64,000 nucleotides of DNA from Lytechinus variegatus (lineage: Eukaryota > Echinodermata > Echinoidea > Temnopleuroida > Toxopneustidae): assembly GCF_018143015.1 (NCBI RefSeq), contig NC_054755.1, positions 7,619,124 to 7,683,123 of the forward strand, read 5' to 3'. Below are positions 50,827 to 60,439 of this stretch, piece after piece. Numbering within the stretch: the stretch's first letter is position 1; every line of letters starts with the position of its first letter. The notes under the pieces were generated by a model that worked only from the letters and a program-made list of their open reading frames with translations, was not told the DNA's origin and did not search any database. Both the position numbers and the translations under genes were made by a program.

Positions 50827-51996
50827 ATGGTGAAATTTTTGAATATTGCAAATCATCATTTGACGGAGAGCAACATTCGATTCTTCAGCGCCATGGATGA
50901 GGGAAATGATTCGAATGTTACAGGCCTTACTGATGTTACGTGGCCAAATTTAAAGCTAGATTCGAGTGATCCAGACGGGGATCGCTTCGTAATAGCCTGG
51001 TTCCAAATCATCAGTGGATGCCTAGGTTTCATAGGAAACATGACTTGTTTGATCGTATTTACTAGGATATCGCGGAAGGACCATACTAACTGGTTGATCA
51101 TCAGTCAGTGTATTGCTGACCTCATAACTTCATTCATCCTCGTCGTCGCTACCGTTGACCTTACATGGTTTCCAACGACATCGTTCTCTCATCTGTCCCT
51201 ACTCAGGTGTGAGTTAATATGTCGCCTTTGGTACTCCCACGTTGTATGCTTCACGTGGTTTGCCATCTCTAGCTTCAATTTGGCAGTGATTTCTTTGGAA
51301 AGGTATCTTGCGGTTATACACCCAATAGTTTACTTGACGTCTTTCAAACGACGTTCCGCTTGTCTCTTAACATTCTGTGCTTGGCTTATGGCCCCTCTTA
51401 TGCAGGCAGTACTTGCTGTAGCATTATACAAATATAAGGACGGACAATGCGTGTTCTTTGGACAGGGACCAGGATTTGGAATTGGGGTTTTCGTCTGGGA
51501 GTTTTTACTTCCGGTTTCCGTCATGACCTACGCTTTTGTGCAGATAGCCGTGAAGCTCCGCACCATGGGACGAGTCTCTGCCTTCTGGGCGCGTGATGGT
51601 CCCAGTGTTAGAGTCAACCCTGTTCAGCGTGGCACCTTCTCCGTTGAAACTCAACAACGTGACTGTAATACCCGGACGTCACCCGAGGAATCGCACTTAA
51701 AGGAACTACCAGCACCGCCCAAGCCCCCTGGATATGTCCATCGCCGTAAGACTACCGTAACACTCTTCCTCGTTTATCTGATGTACGTTGTGTGCTGGAC
51801 CCCGAATCAAGTTGCGTTCCTCGTCTTCAATTTCGGAGCGATTCCAGATTATTTCGAGAGCAAGTGGCATGCGATGAGTACAATCCTGGCATCCTTTAAC
51901 ATCTGTGTGAACCCAATTATTTATGCTTGCCGGTTCAGCCCTTTCAGAAAAGGATTTCGTCACATACTACACAAGTTCATTTGTTCCCGTCTGTGA
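50827..51996 (+). CDS. Orphan class A (rhodopsin-type) GPCR, intronless
   Basis: A seven-helix plasma-membrane receptor of 389 residues from the first in-frame ATG. It has sequons at N27 and N30, helix 1 with GN at 69-70, helix 2 with IADL (D98), a Cys in CRLW before helix 3 and a partner Cys in GQCVFF (the usual disulfide). ERY at 158-160 is the DRY equivalent, the third inner loop is about 60 residues, CWTP lies at 323-326 and NPIIY at 362-366. An internal ATG at 50893 has a better context (GCCATGG) and would give a 367-residue form with helix 1 intact, so the start is uncertain. Ligand unknown. It resembles the receptor at 57206. Likely G-protein coupled, but the class is not readable. Confidence 0.9.
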   Translation: MVKFLNIANHHLTESNIRFFSAMDEGNDSNVTGLTDVTWPNLKLDSSDPDGDRFVIAWFQIISGCLGFIGNMTCLIVFTRISRKDHTNWLIISQCIADLITSFILVVATVDLTWFPTTSFSHLSLLRCELICRLWYSHVVCFTWFAISSFNLAVISLERYLAVIHPIVYLTSFKRRSACLLTFCAWLMAPLMQAVLAVALYKYKDGQCVFFGQGPGFGIGVFVWEFLLPVSVMTYAFVQIAVKLRTMGRVSAFWARDGPSVRVNPVQRGTFSVETQQRDCNTRTSPEESHLKELPAPPKPPGYVHRRKTTVTLFLVYLMYVVCWTPNQVAFLVFNFGAIPDYFESKWHAMSTILASFNICVNPIIYACRFSPFRKGFRHILHKFICSRL

Positions 51997-51999
51997 CTA

Positions 52000-52018
52000 A
52001 ATAAAAAATAATAATAAA
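52000..52018 (+). terminator. Putative polyadenylation signals of the first GPCR
   Basis: Two AATAAA hexamers, at 52000-52005 and 52013-52018, lie within 25 bases of the stop codon. If the first is used, the 3' untranslated region would be very short. In AT-rich DNA the hexamer is also common by chance. Confidence 0.4.
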
Positions 52019-52961
52019 GATTGATGTGCCATTGACCAGATTGCTGTTTATATACATCCTTATTACAACTTCTAAACTAAATATTTCAGGAGCTACATTC
52101 GATATTTTGACCTTTTCTTCGTTCCATTTACAAAAAAGTAACCAAAATAATGACTGCTCAAAACATGAAAATTTGAACTTCGGGGTGTTTCTTTCTCCAC
52201 TTTCAATCGTCTTTCTTCCCTCGTGTTTTGGCTAATCTCCGGTTTGTTGAAATGGCCATGCAAACGTATCTAGTATCCATGGTATTAGTTGCGTGTCGCA
52301 CATTCATCCGTTAACGGTGTAATAAAGAAGTTCAATCGATATATTTTTCATATTTTCCTCTTACTTATTGGTATCGAATTTCATATACATGTGCAAGCTT
52401 ATCAACTGGCGATGAATGTCGACGATCAATGATTCAGATTATCTAGCCCAATCATTATTCAACATGAACTAGAATCCTAGATTTTTTCATTATTATTTAT
52501 TTCGGCAATGAAAAAGTAAAAAAAAATTGGTACAGTGTAGTACAACACATAATAAACATAACAGAGTATAGATTTTGTGGGTTTAATGAATACATTCACT
52601 GTGAAAAACCTAGATATCGAGTAGCTGGCTCAAAAATACTTAATATTGCATGTATTCAGTGCAAATTCTTCTCAACCGGTGGTGTTTCACAAAAGTGTTC
52701 GCATGTATACGAACAATTTTACCCTTTCTTCTGTTCTTAATGATAGGCCTATTAATTTTTCATCTCGATTCTTTTCAGCTACACTAAAGATTTTTTTTTG
52801 TAGATTGGAATTTTTTATATTTTTTTTCACAGGTATCTGAGTGGAAAAATTGTGATAAAATATACTTCTTACTATGTTTGAACATGGAAAAATAGATATA
52901 TCTCATTCATTGACATGTAGCACCAGTAAGGGACACCAGTCGTGGGTAAAGCTGTTCTTAA

Positions 52962-53123
52962 TACCTCGGTCACATTTGCTCTACGGCGGCCGTACGGCGA
53001 GTCGAAAACAGCCGTTTTATTCAATTTTATTCAAATCACCTGTATGTAGGTGGTAAAAAAAAATGTTAAAACGGCTGTTTTCGACTCGCCGTACGGCCGC
53101 CGAAGAGCAACTATGACCGAGGT
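52962..53123. mobile_element. Foldback element with TACCTCGGTCA ends
   Basis: TACCTCGGTCA at the left and TGACCGAGGTA at the right are exact mirrors. The inner GGCGGCCGTACGGCGAGTCG and AAAACAGCCGTTTTA arms pair with their right-hand counterparts. It is CG-rich, unlike the flanks. Stem arms of about 65 bases surround a short loop. Confidence 0.9.
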
Positions 53124-53399
53124 ACAACTTACGAATAGCTTTATGAATCGGTTCCCGATAATGAAAGGCATGAATGTGTATTCTTCTTTTGTTTAAAGCA
53201 GCGCCAACAGAAGAGACAGGGTGGGGATGGGGGTATATAACGATATTACGGGTTGTTATTGATGCAACCCCTAACCTAATATTTCGGCAGCAATTGATGT
53301 TTTCTGCTTTGAAGTAGATTGTTGTGGTATAAACCAATATTCCGGCATTGCTCACATCCTTTCCTTGTAGAAGCTGTGGATATTTTTTTTGGTTACACT

Positions 53400-53756
53400 T
53401 CGTAATTCCGAAGGTTCGTAATTCCGAAACACGGAATTGCCTATACCTTGATGTTCAGGGTTCGTTAATCCGAACATTTGTGGCGTTATTCCGAAGGTTC
53501 GATAATCCGAAAACGAAATAAGGTTCGATGTTACGAAGGTTCGTTAATCCGAAAACGAAATAAGGTTCGTTGTTTCGAAGGTTTGTTAATCCGAAATCGA
53601 AATAAGGTTCGTTGTTCCGAAGGTTCGTTGGTCCGAAAACGAAATAAGGTTCGTTGATCATTTCGTTTTCGGAATAACGAACCTTCGGAATTACGAACCT
53701 CTTTTCATTTTCGGACCAACGAACCTTCGGAATTACCAACCTTCGGAAATTCCTCC
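53400..53756. repeat. 42 bp tandem repeat that reverses orientation
   Basis: CGAAGGTT recurs at 53492, 53534, 53576 and 53618, a spacing of exactly 42 bases, with each unit carrying AATCCGAAAACGAAAT and AAGGTTCGTTG. After about 53655 the same words appear in reverse complement (ATTTCGTTTTCGG, AACGAACCTTCGG). The minus strand is open for 94 codons with a 14-residue repeat (NLRNNEPYFVFGLT), which follows from the period being a multiple of three. I do not call a gene. Confidence 0.88.
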
Positions 53757-54299
53757 CAGCCCCTCTCTCATGTCTCTGACATGTCTGCTTCTTTCTGTTG
53801 CACTACTCTGGCCCATTTGCATATTCAAGACTCGAAGCCGCCATCTTCTTAAAATACCCAGCTGCAATTATTCTTGATATATTAAGGGAATGACTAGGCC
53901 TAATAAACGCGCTAAATCCAATTATGCTGATAATCAAAGTATTGATATCAGTACTCTGCAACTGGTTCGTCCTTTTGAACAGAGATTTAAGCATAAATCG
54001 TGAGGGAAATCGTAATGAAAAAAGCTTCATCTTTGTAAAATAACTATTTTCTTAAAAAGAGCATAGTATACTACTGGAGTGGAAAACGTGTACTGCAATC
54101 GATTATACAGTGCGTATAAAAAAATGTACACTTAGAAAAAATATCTGGGAAGTTAGTGTTAACTTCACTAACTTCCCTTTGTGTCTGCCTACTCCTTTTC
54201 TTTCAACCCCTTCTCTTACCTGATTGGTCAGCACTACTCTTTTTTGTCTCCTTGTTTCTAGTGTTTCTGTTGCATTCTGTGGTCTGTATTATGGTTGTT

Positions 54300-54360
54300 C
54301 CACTTTATATGTTTGTCATTTTGCCTCCGACGAAGATTCTGTTAGGATCGAAAGCTTAGG
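54300..54360 (+). other. Possible Penelope-like retroelement 3' signature
   Basis: The sequence CTCCGACGAAGATTCTGTTA followed by GGATCGAAAGCTTAGG resembles the DNA word (acgaag..gatcgaaa) often found at the ends of Penelope-like elements. A stem GATTC/GGATC precedes GAAA. No reverse transcriptase frame is visible nearby. Weak, from pattern memory. Confidence 0.3.
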
Positions 54361-55259
54361 CCCCTTTTGACTCTCTAATTTACTTCATTGGCTCTCTTTT
54401 ATTAGATAAGCAGTTTCCAGCAGCTTCTTTTTGCAAATGAGGAAGATACAATATTTGGTAGTTCTTGTCTTTACAATTAAAATATAAATATTCCCAGGTT
54501 GAATTTTATATAGAGCATGGATTCGAAGGATATTAGAAGAATTAGAATTAATTGATGGATAGCATTTAGTTATTTTGCCACAAAGCGCGATAATGTACCT
54601 CTATCTGAAATAATTAATCATTTCAATTTTTCAATAAATCATATTATTCTCTCTGTCCCTTTTTTTCACTAACCCTTTTAAATAATTGCTAAGAAGGAAA
54701 TTGAAGATTAGTTTGTCTGCAGTGTACAGAATTCCCGCTGTCAATAAATGCCTAATTTGGTAATTTCTAAAGTAGGTTGAATTTGTCAGAATAGAAAAAA
54801 CGTGCAGTCTTCAAGCATTGAGTCCATGAATTATTCATCGTTTGTGTGAGTGAAAGAAAGAAAAAAAAAATGAAACCACATGATATGGTATATTGATAGT
54901 AGAATTTGATAACTTGACCGAGCATGATGAAGAACAATTTAAAACACTCGTTCCCCTATGGGAAAACAAAATTATATGCAGTGGCGTAATTGGTAATTAC
55001 GGGGGCATGGGGGCACGTGCCCCCCCCCCGGTTGATACTATAATGTCCCTTTTTAGGTCTGAATATCAACAAATTTCAGCTTGCGCTTCGCGCTCGCATT
55101 ACTTGAGCAGTGAGACCCCTTTAATGTCACAATCCTTAAGATATATCTGCGTGAATCAAATGTAATGTGCATTAAATATTTTATATTTTGAGGAGATATA
55201 ATCTTTGGTTTCGTCTGTTTTATGATATTGCAGGTACAGTATTTAGTATTTGTTTATTG

Positions 55260-55390
55260 CTCTCTTGGACCGAATAATAGATCAAATGAAAATTGGACCA
55301 ACTGTCGATTTGAGGTGGGTGTTGGACTAAAGGACATTAGTCCAAGTGGATATTGGACGAAGTGGCTTTTGTCCCAGCTGGCTATTAGAT
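55260..55390 (+). repeat. Degenerate repeat of TTGGACCAA-like units
   Basis: Repeated TTGGACCGAA, TTGGACCAAC, TTGGACTAAAG and TTGGACGAAGTGG words at about 20 to 30 base spacing. Related in style to the repeat at 9655. Confidence 0.6.
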
Positions 55391-56056
55391 CTCAAATGCT
55401 CGTACGGTTTTCATAATTATCACTTTCTATTCCTTTGTCATATATTCCCGAACATGATCCTCTGAGGGGCGCTTTCGGGATTAATTATTCTTTGTGTCGG
55501 AAAACCCATCATTATTATACCCAAATAATACAAAATAAGAGTATTAATAAGAGCACGGGGAATTTTCAAGAGATCATTATCAAGATTATGGCGCAGGGAT
55601 AGCATGGGTTGTGACTCATCAGGGTGGGGGCAGTCTGCTCGTCTGCCCCCCGTCGGTACGCTAGTCACCCATACAAATATGTACGGTAGAATATTGTTAA
55701 TACCTATTGTTACACAATTGATAAAGTAATCTTACAGGGCCAATACAAGAATGAAGGGATGGAATAAAAAAAAATAAAAAGTATGATTGAACCGTAATTA
55801 TCACAGTTTTTGGGGAGATGCAAAATGCATGAGGGCGGTAAATCAATAGCAAGCCACCATAAACTGCCCCAATATTACTGACAGTAGGCGTAGCAGGTTT
55901 AATCCCTTAAAAGTGATTGACAAACAGTGGATAGAATATTTTTTTAAAGTGAAAACGCTTAGTGTTATTTTTCTGAGAGGTTGAGAGATGGATTATCTGT
56001 CACTCGTTTTGATTAGAAATAAATTTTGCTTATCCCTTCAGATCCTGATAAATAAT

Positions 56057-56285
56057 TTAAAGACCAGTGCCGACAGCACAAAAACGTTGTTAGCCTAACA
56101 GAGCGCTAACAGTAAGCCCAGTCACATATTTTGGATTGTGATTAAGTCAAAAAATTTATTTCAATGTGAAGCAATGCATTGCAGTAACATTAGGCGTCGC
56201 CGCCACATTACCCGTTGTAATAGGGCCTATGTTAGTGCACTGTTAGCGCTAACAACGTTTCTGTGTGGTCAGTACAGACTTTTAA
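56057..56285. mobile_element. TTAA-flanked foldback element with ACGTTGTTAGC arms
   Basis: TTAA at 56057 and 56282. The left arm AAAACGTTGTTAGC is mirrored by GCTAACAACGTTT at the right, and the outer GACCAGTGCCGACAGCAC is mirrored with several changes. The centre contains GGCGTCGCCGCC. No coding capacity. Confidence 0.75.
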
Positions 56286-56861
56286 CTTATAAGTTAATCT
56301 TCGTACGTCAAGAATCGAAATTCAATTGCCTATAGTAGCTGGAAGACCAATTTAAATGTAATCAGTGTTAGTGTTAATTTATGTGAGTGTGGATATGAAT
56401 ATGCACGCGCGTACTTGTACGGCTTGGAGTGTGGTAGTGACAAAAAAAAGAATGAAAGATTGATTAACATTGTTTTTCGTCTCTTCTATTGTGCATATTT
56501 TGTTTAAATCCTTGTGAAATGCAGATTTGATTTATGACTGAAACTGATAATATGAGTGGAACTCATACTGCAAATGTAAGCAAATAGGCCTAATGTGCAA
56601 ACAAATCCGCTTCGCAAATATAAGAAATAACACCACATTGCTTTGATCACCTAAATGCTCACAAGCTGCTCTTCCAGATATTCATTTTACTTTCCTTGCT
56701 TTCCCATTTTTTTTTTCTTTTCTACATTTTCTCCCTTATTCGTCAGCTGATGAAAAGGGGCATGTGCCCTGTGTAAAATCACCGATTCACTGTCTTGAAA
56801 ACAGTTTCTGTCAAGTGGTAACACTATAGTAGTAAATTAGACAAGGAAATCTCTAACCGCG

Positions 56862-56887
56862 ATTGGCTATTAACTCAACTGACGTCA
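56862..56887 (+). promoter_or_regulatory. Inverted CCAAT box and CRE upstream of second GPCR
   Basis: ATTGG (CCAAT on the reverse strand) at 56862-56866 and the perfect palindrome TGACGTCA at 56880-56887 lie 14 bases apart and about 320 bp before the start codon. Such pairs are bound by NF-Y and CREB/ATF factors in animals. An inferred promoter-proximal module, with no start-site evidence. Confidence 0.45.
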
Positions 56888-57205
56888 TCAAAAGATTAAG
56901 GGCGTGTGTGAGGAAATGAGACAGAAATATGGTGGGAGAAAGAAATAGAGATATTAAGAGAGAGGGGAGAAAGAGGAAAGGGGGTGATGAAAAGTACAAC
57001 AGTGGAACGCCTGTGATTCGTTGTGGACTTTAAGGTTCCACCCATTTCGGGGGAAAACGGAACCGTGAAGTGCAAGTGCTTCATTCGCCTTTCATTCCAT
57101 CGTGCTGGGTGACTTTCGGAGGCAACATCGAACGCTACTCCCTAATCAAAATTCCATCTTCACTCCGGGCTTCAGAAAATTCATAATTCTGTATAGTGAT
57201 AAATC

Positions 57206-58276
57206 ATGTCGAATTATTCGGAGATAGATGAATCACCGTCGGGGGCAAGCTTGGGGCTAGTGGTAGCGACATCGTTCCAAATTCTTTTCGGAATCTTGGG
57301 ACTGGTGGGGAATTCTGTTTGCTTTGTCGTTTTACGCCGTCAATCTCTCAAGAACCACACAAATTGGTTAATTGTAAACCAGTGTACGGCCGACCTCCTA
57401 ACATCTATCGTTTTAATATTGGTCGTCGTTCAACTCCATTGGTTTACCCTTCCTCCGAATCTTGGATACCTCGGATCCCAACTCTACTGCCGTCTTTGGG
57501 ATTCGCGGATTCTCATCTTCAGCGGCTTTTCGACATCTACATTCAACTTGGTAATCATATCTGTTGAACGTTACGTCGCGGTTGTGCACCCGATGCTGTA
57601 TGTGACGCGTATCAAACGTAAAACAATGTACGTCCTTGCGGCAACTGCTTGGCTAACCGCACCAACTCTACAGATTGTTTTGGCAATTACCCAGTTCGAC
57701 TACCGCGGTGGACGCTGCGTTGTAATCGACAGAGGGCCGGCAGTCGGCGTTGCGTTGTTTCTTTGGGAATATTTTTTTCCAGTCGTCATCATGGGCTTTT
57801 CCTTTGTCCGCATAGCAGCTCGGTTGTGCTCTCTTAACCGCGTCTCAACCGCGGTGACGGATGGCACCGACGCTTCCACTGCAGCAAACGGTACTCAACC
57901 TTCAAACGTGCCCTCTGGACCCGAACCAACATCGTTCGCGCCTGTATCAACGAATGGCCCAAGGACTGGCCCTGCGCCAGCACCAGCTAATCCAACCATG
58001 CAGGAATGCAGGAACGTTCGACGACGTAACATCACCGTGACTCTCCTCATAATCTACCTTACTTATCTAGTTTGCTGGACACCCAACCAGATTGTCTTTT
58101 TGGCCTTCAATTTCGGAGTTCTCCCGAACTACATAGGCAGTACAGGTCATATAATTACAACATTTCTTGCTACACTGAACATCTGCGTAAATCCAATCGT
58201 ATACGCTGTGAAGTATAAGACATTCAAGAAAGGACTACGAAATTTCGTGTTCAGATGTCTTCGAATTCAGGAATAG
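57206..58276 (+). CDS. Orphan class A (rhodopsin-type) GPCR, intronless, paralogue
   Basis: A 356-residue seven-helix receptor. Short outer N-terminus with sequon N3-Y-S, helix 1 with GN at 35-36, helix 2 with TADL (D63), Cys95 in YCRLW and Cys171 in GRCVVI (conserved disulfide), ERY at 121-123, CWTP at 290-293 and NPIVY at 329-333. The third inner loop (about 210-275) is long and low in complexity, rich in Thr, Ser, Pro and Ala. It shares (D/N)HTNWLI, CRLW, CWTPNQ and NICVNPI with the receptor at 50827, so the two arose by duplication. The helix cores are far better kept than the inner loop. The start is the first ATG after an in-frame break and gives a compact N-terminus. Ligand unknown. 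Confidence 0.93.
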   Translation: MSNYSEIDESPSGASLGLVVATSFQILFGILGLVGNSVCFVVLRRQSLKNHTNWLIVNQCTADLLTSIVLILVVVQLHWFTLPPNLGYLGSQLYCRLWDSRILIFSGFSTSTFNLVIISVERYVAVVHPMLYVTRIKRKTMYVLAATAWLTAPTLQIVLAITQFDYRGGRCVVIDRGPAVGVALFLWEYFFPVVIMGFSFVRIAARLCSLNRVSTAVTDGTDASTAANGTQPSNVPSGPEPTSFAPVSTNGPRTGPAPAPANPTMQECRNVRRRNITVTLLIIYLTYLVCWTPNQIVFLAFNFGVLPNYIGSTGHIITTFLATLNICVNPIVYAVKYKTFKKGLRNFVFRCLRIQE

Positions 58277-58503
58277 TGTAAATGGCATCAATTATTGGGC
58301 TAGCCCAATTATTGCCATGCACTTTAAGTCCAATTGATCATGTTGATAGGTCCTCGCGCTGTCATTTTTTTTTTGTATTCATTTCAATCAATTCACATGT
58401 CAGGTCTAGAAAAAACCACTTAACAACGCGTTTGTTATATTTTTGAATAATTAACAAAAGGGAGGGTGAGAAATTGCGATCTAAAAGGATTGACATGAAA
58501 TGC

Positions 58504-59094
58504 TTAAAGGGGAATGAAACCTTTGGAACAAGTAGGCTTGTGTAGAAACAGAAAAATCAAAGAATAAGAATAAAGAAAGTTTGAGAAAAATCGGACAAAT
58601 AATGAGAAAGTTATGAGCATTTGAATATTGCAATCACTAATGCTATGGAGATCCTCGCATTGGCAATGCGACAAGGATGTGTGATGTCACTGATGAACAA
58701 CTTTCCCTTTGGTGGACTATAAAATACCCTCAAAATGTCTCTTTTTGCTTTTTCTTACGATGATACAAACTCTTTATCCATTATGTATTCTTAAAAAATA
58801 TGTATTACATGCCCTCATGTAGAAAGAACACATGATCTATGGAGATGTGATAAAAGAGGCGATTCAAGTGAAATATATACTAAAGTAATAAGGGAGAGTT
58901 GTTTATCAGTGACATCACACATCTTTGTCGCATTGCCAATTTGCTATCTCCATAGCAATAGTGATCGCAATATTCAAATGCTCATAACTTTCTCATTATT
59001 TGTCTGATTTTTCTCAAACTTTTGTTGATCTGTTTCTTTGATTTTTCTGTTTACACACAAGCTATCTTGTTCCAATGGTTTCATTCTCCTTTAA
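58504..59094. mobile_element. TTAA-flanked long foldback element (copy 2)
   Basis: TTAA at 58504 and 59091. Ends AGGGGAATGAAACC and GGTTTCATTCTCCT. The interior is nearly the same as the copy at 19404-19996 but in the opposite orientation (AAATACCCTCAAAATGTCTC is here, its complement is there). 583 bp between the TTAA sites. Confidence 0.92.
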
Positions 59095-59484
59095 GGCCTC
59101 ATCAGATGCCCGCCGAGCAGGAAGAGAACACTCTAAATAATGAAGGAAATGTACAACTCGTTTGAACATGTTTGACAATTTAATGGACTTTGATTCAAGA
59201 TTGATCTTCAAAGATCTTTGAAGAGGAAGCTATATCGTCGCTAAAAACGAATAGATTGTAATTACCATGATTATTCTTACTGGATTTTACTCGGCAAGGG
59301 GAAACATTAGGTTTTTTTTTAAAAAGTATTATCTATTTTTAACCGTGCAAACAAGACAATTTGTTCATCTTCCCATTATTGTAGTGGGCCAATGAAGGAA
59401 ATTGTCATTCACGAGCGTAATTAATAAGATTCACTACATTGTAAAATATGTAATTGATTATATCGGATGCATCATAATACTCAA

Positions 59485-59560
59485 AAATAATAATAATAAT
59501 AATAGCCAATTTTTATAAAGCGCTTTTCCAAGAATGGCCCAAAGCGCGTTACAGCATATT
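59485..59560 (-). repeat. SINE or LINE 3' tail fragment
   Basis: AATAATAATAATAATAGCC followed by TTTATAAAGCGCTTTTCC matches, with changes, the 3' end of the SINE at 30130 and of the LINE fragment at 22735 (TTTATATAGCGC). The rest of the unit is missing or unrecognised. Confidence 0.5.
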
Positions 59561-59685
59561 TTTTGGTTTGAAGTCAATTTTCTACCCCCAATAGATCATT
59601 TTGGCTTACATTTGCTGTGCCGTGTTAAAATAAAAGGTCGCTCCATTAATCGGATCGGGGTCGCCATAGACAATATTCCGTCTCT

Positions 59686-60215
59686 TACCCTTTTTACACA
59701 GGCTAAAATTTCCTTAACCCCGTACTATAGGCATGATAGGTGGGGCGGGGTTAAGCTTAGCCCACTTTCTTTTTACACAGCATTTTTGCAAAGTGGGCTA
59801 ACCCCACCTTTAGTACGGGATTATTTGGCCCTGCAAAAAAGCAGGGTTATCCCAGCAATTGCGGTGCTAAGAGCGATAGTACGGGGTTAAGATCGCTAGT
59901 GTAAAACGAAAGTGGGCTAAGCTTAACCCCGTACTATAGGTGGGGCTAAATGGCAATTTAGCCCCACCTATAGTACGGGGTTAAGGAAATTTTAGCGTGT
60001 GTAAAAAGGTACGAGTGAAGTACTTGTACTACGAATGATCGACAAAAACCACTAGTCCGGGGTTAGCGAGTTTCGTGTGTGAAAAGCAAGCATTGCTTAT
60101 CCGGGGTTAGCAATAACAATTTGGCATGTGTGAAAAGGAAAAAAATAGTACGGGGTTAAGAATAGTACGGGGTTAGCGATAGTCCGGGGCTAAGAAAATC
60201 CTGTGTAAAAGGGTA
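59686..60215. mobile_element. Foldback-type repeat with TACCCTTTTTACACAGG ends and AGTACGGGGTTA motifs
   Basis: The left end TACCCTTTTTACACAGG is mirrored at the right end (CCTGTGTAAAAGGGTA). Inside, AGTACGGGGTTA or its complement TAACCCCGTACT occurs at least six times in both orientations, with AGTCCGGGG variants and CCCACTTTC/GAAAGTGGGC arms. Several nested palindromes suggest repeated self-insertion or inversion. No coding capacity. Confidence 0.75.
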
Positions 60216-60217
60216 TC

Positions 60218-60310
60218 TGTGGTCCAGTGATTAAACCATCGGCGTTCAAAGCTGGAGGGCCCGGGTTTGATTTCCGGCTGAGGCATTTTTTTCGGCAACA
60301 CCAAAAGGGC
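60218..60310 (+). mobile_element. tRNA-like SINE head
   Basis: An A-box-like GTGGTCCAGTGATTAAACC and a B-box-like GGGTTTGATTTCC, about 35 bases apart, directly after the previous element. The stems do not close, so it is a relic rather than a tRNA gene. Confidence 0.5.
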
Positions 60311-60439
60311 CGATAGCTCTGAGCATGGACATATCCATGCTCTGATGAACCTTGATTTAAGCTACACCTACTATTGTTTTCTTATATATTTTTTATATGT
60401 GATAAATTATACAAGTACAACTGTCAATCTTCTTATTCT

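Larger units (their letters stand above)
52019..57205. other. Intergenic region between the two GPCR genes
   Basis: No gene recognised. Holds foldbacks at 52962-53123 and 56057-56285, the inverting 42 bp array at 53400-53756, a possible Penelope-like 3' segment near 54300-54360, G/C-tract repeats at 54979-55035 and 55600-55670, and a degenerate repeat at 55260-55390. The last 350 bases contain promoter-like sites. Confidence 0.65.

Noticed and set aside
53455..53739. 94-codon minus-strand frame with 14-residue repeats
   Set aside because: The 42 bp period is a multiple of three, so any open unit stays open. There is no start context or flanking gene structure.
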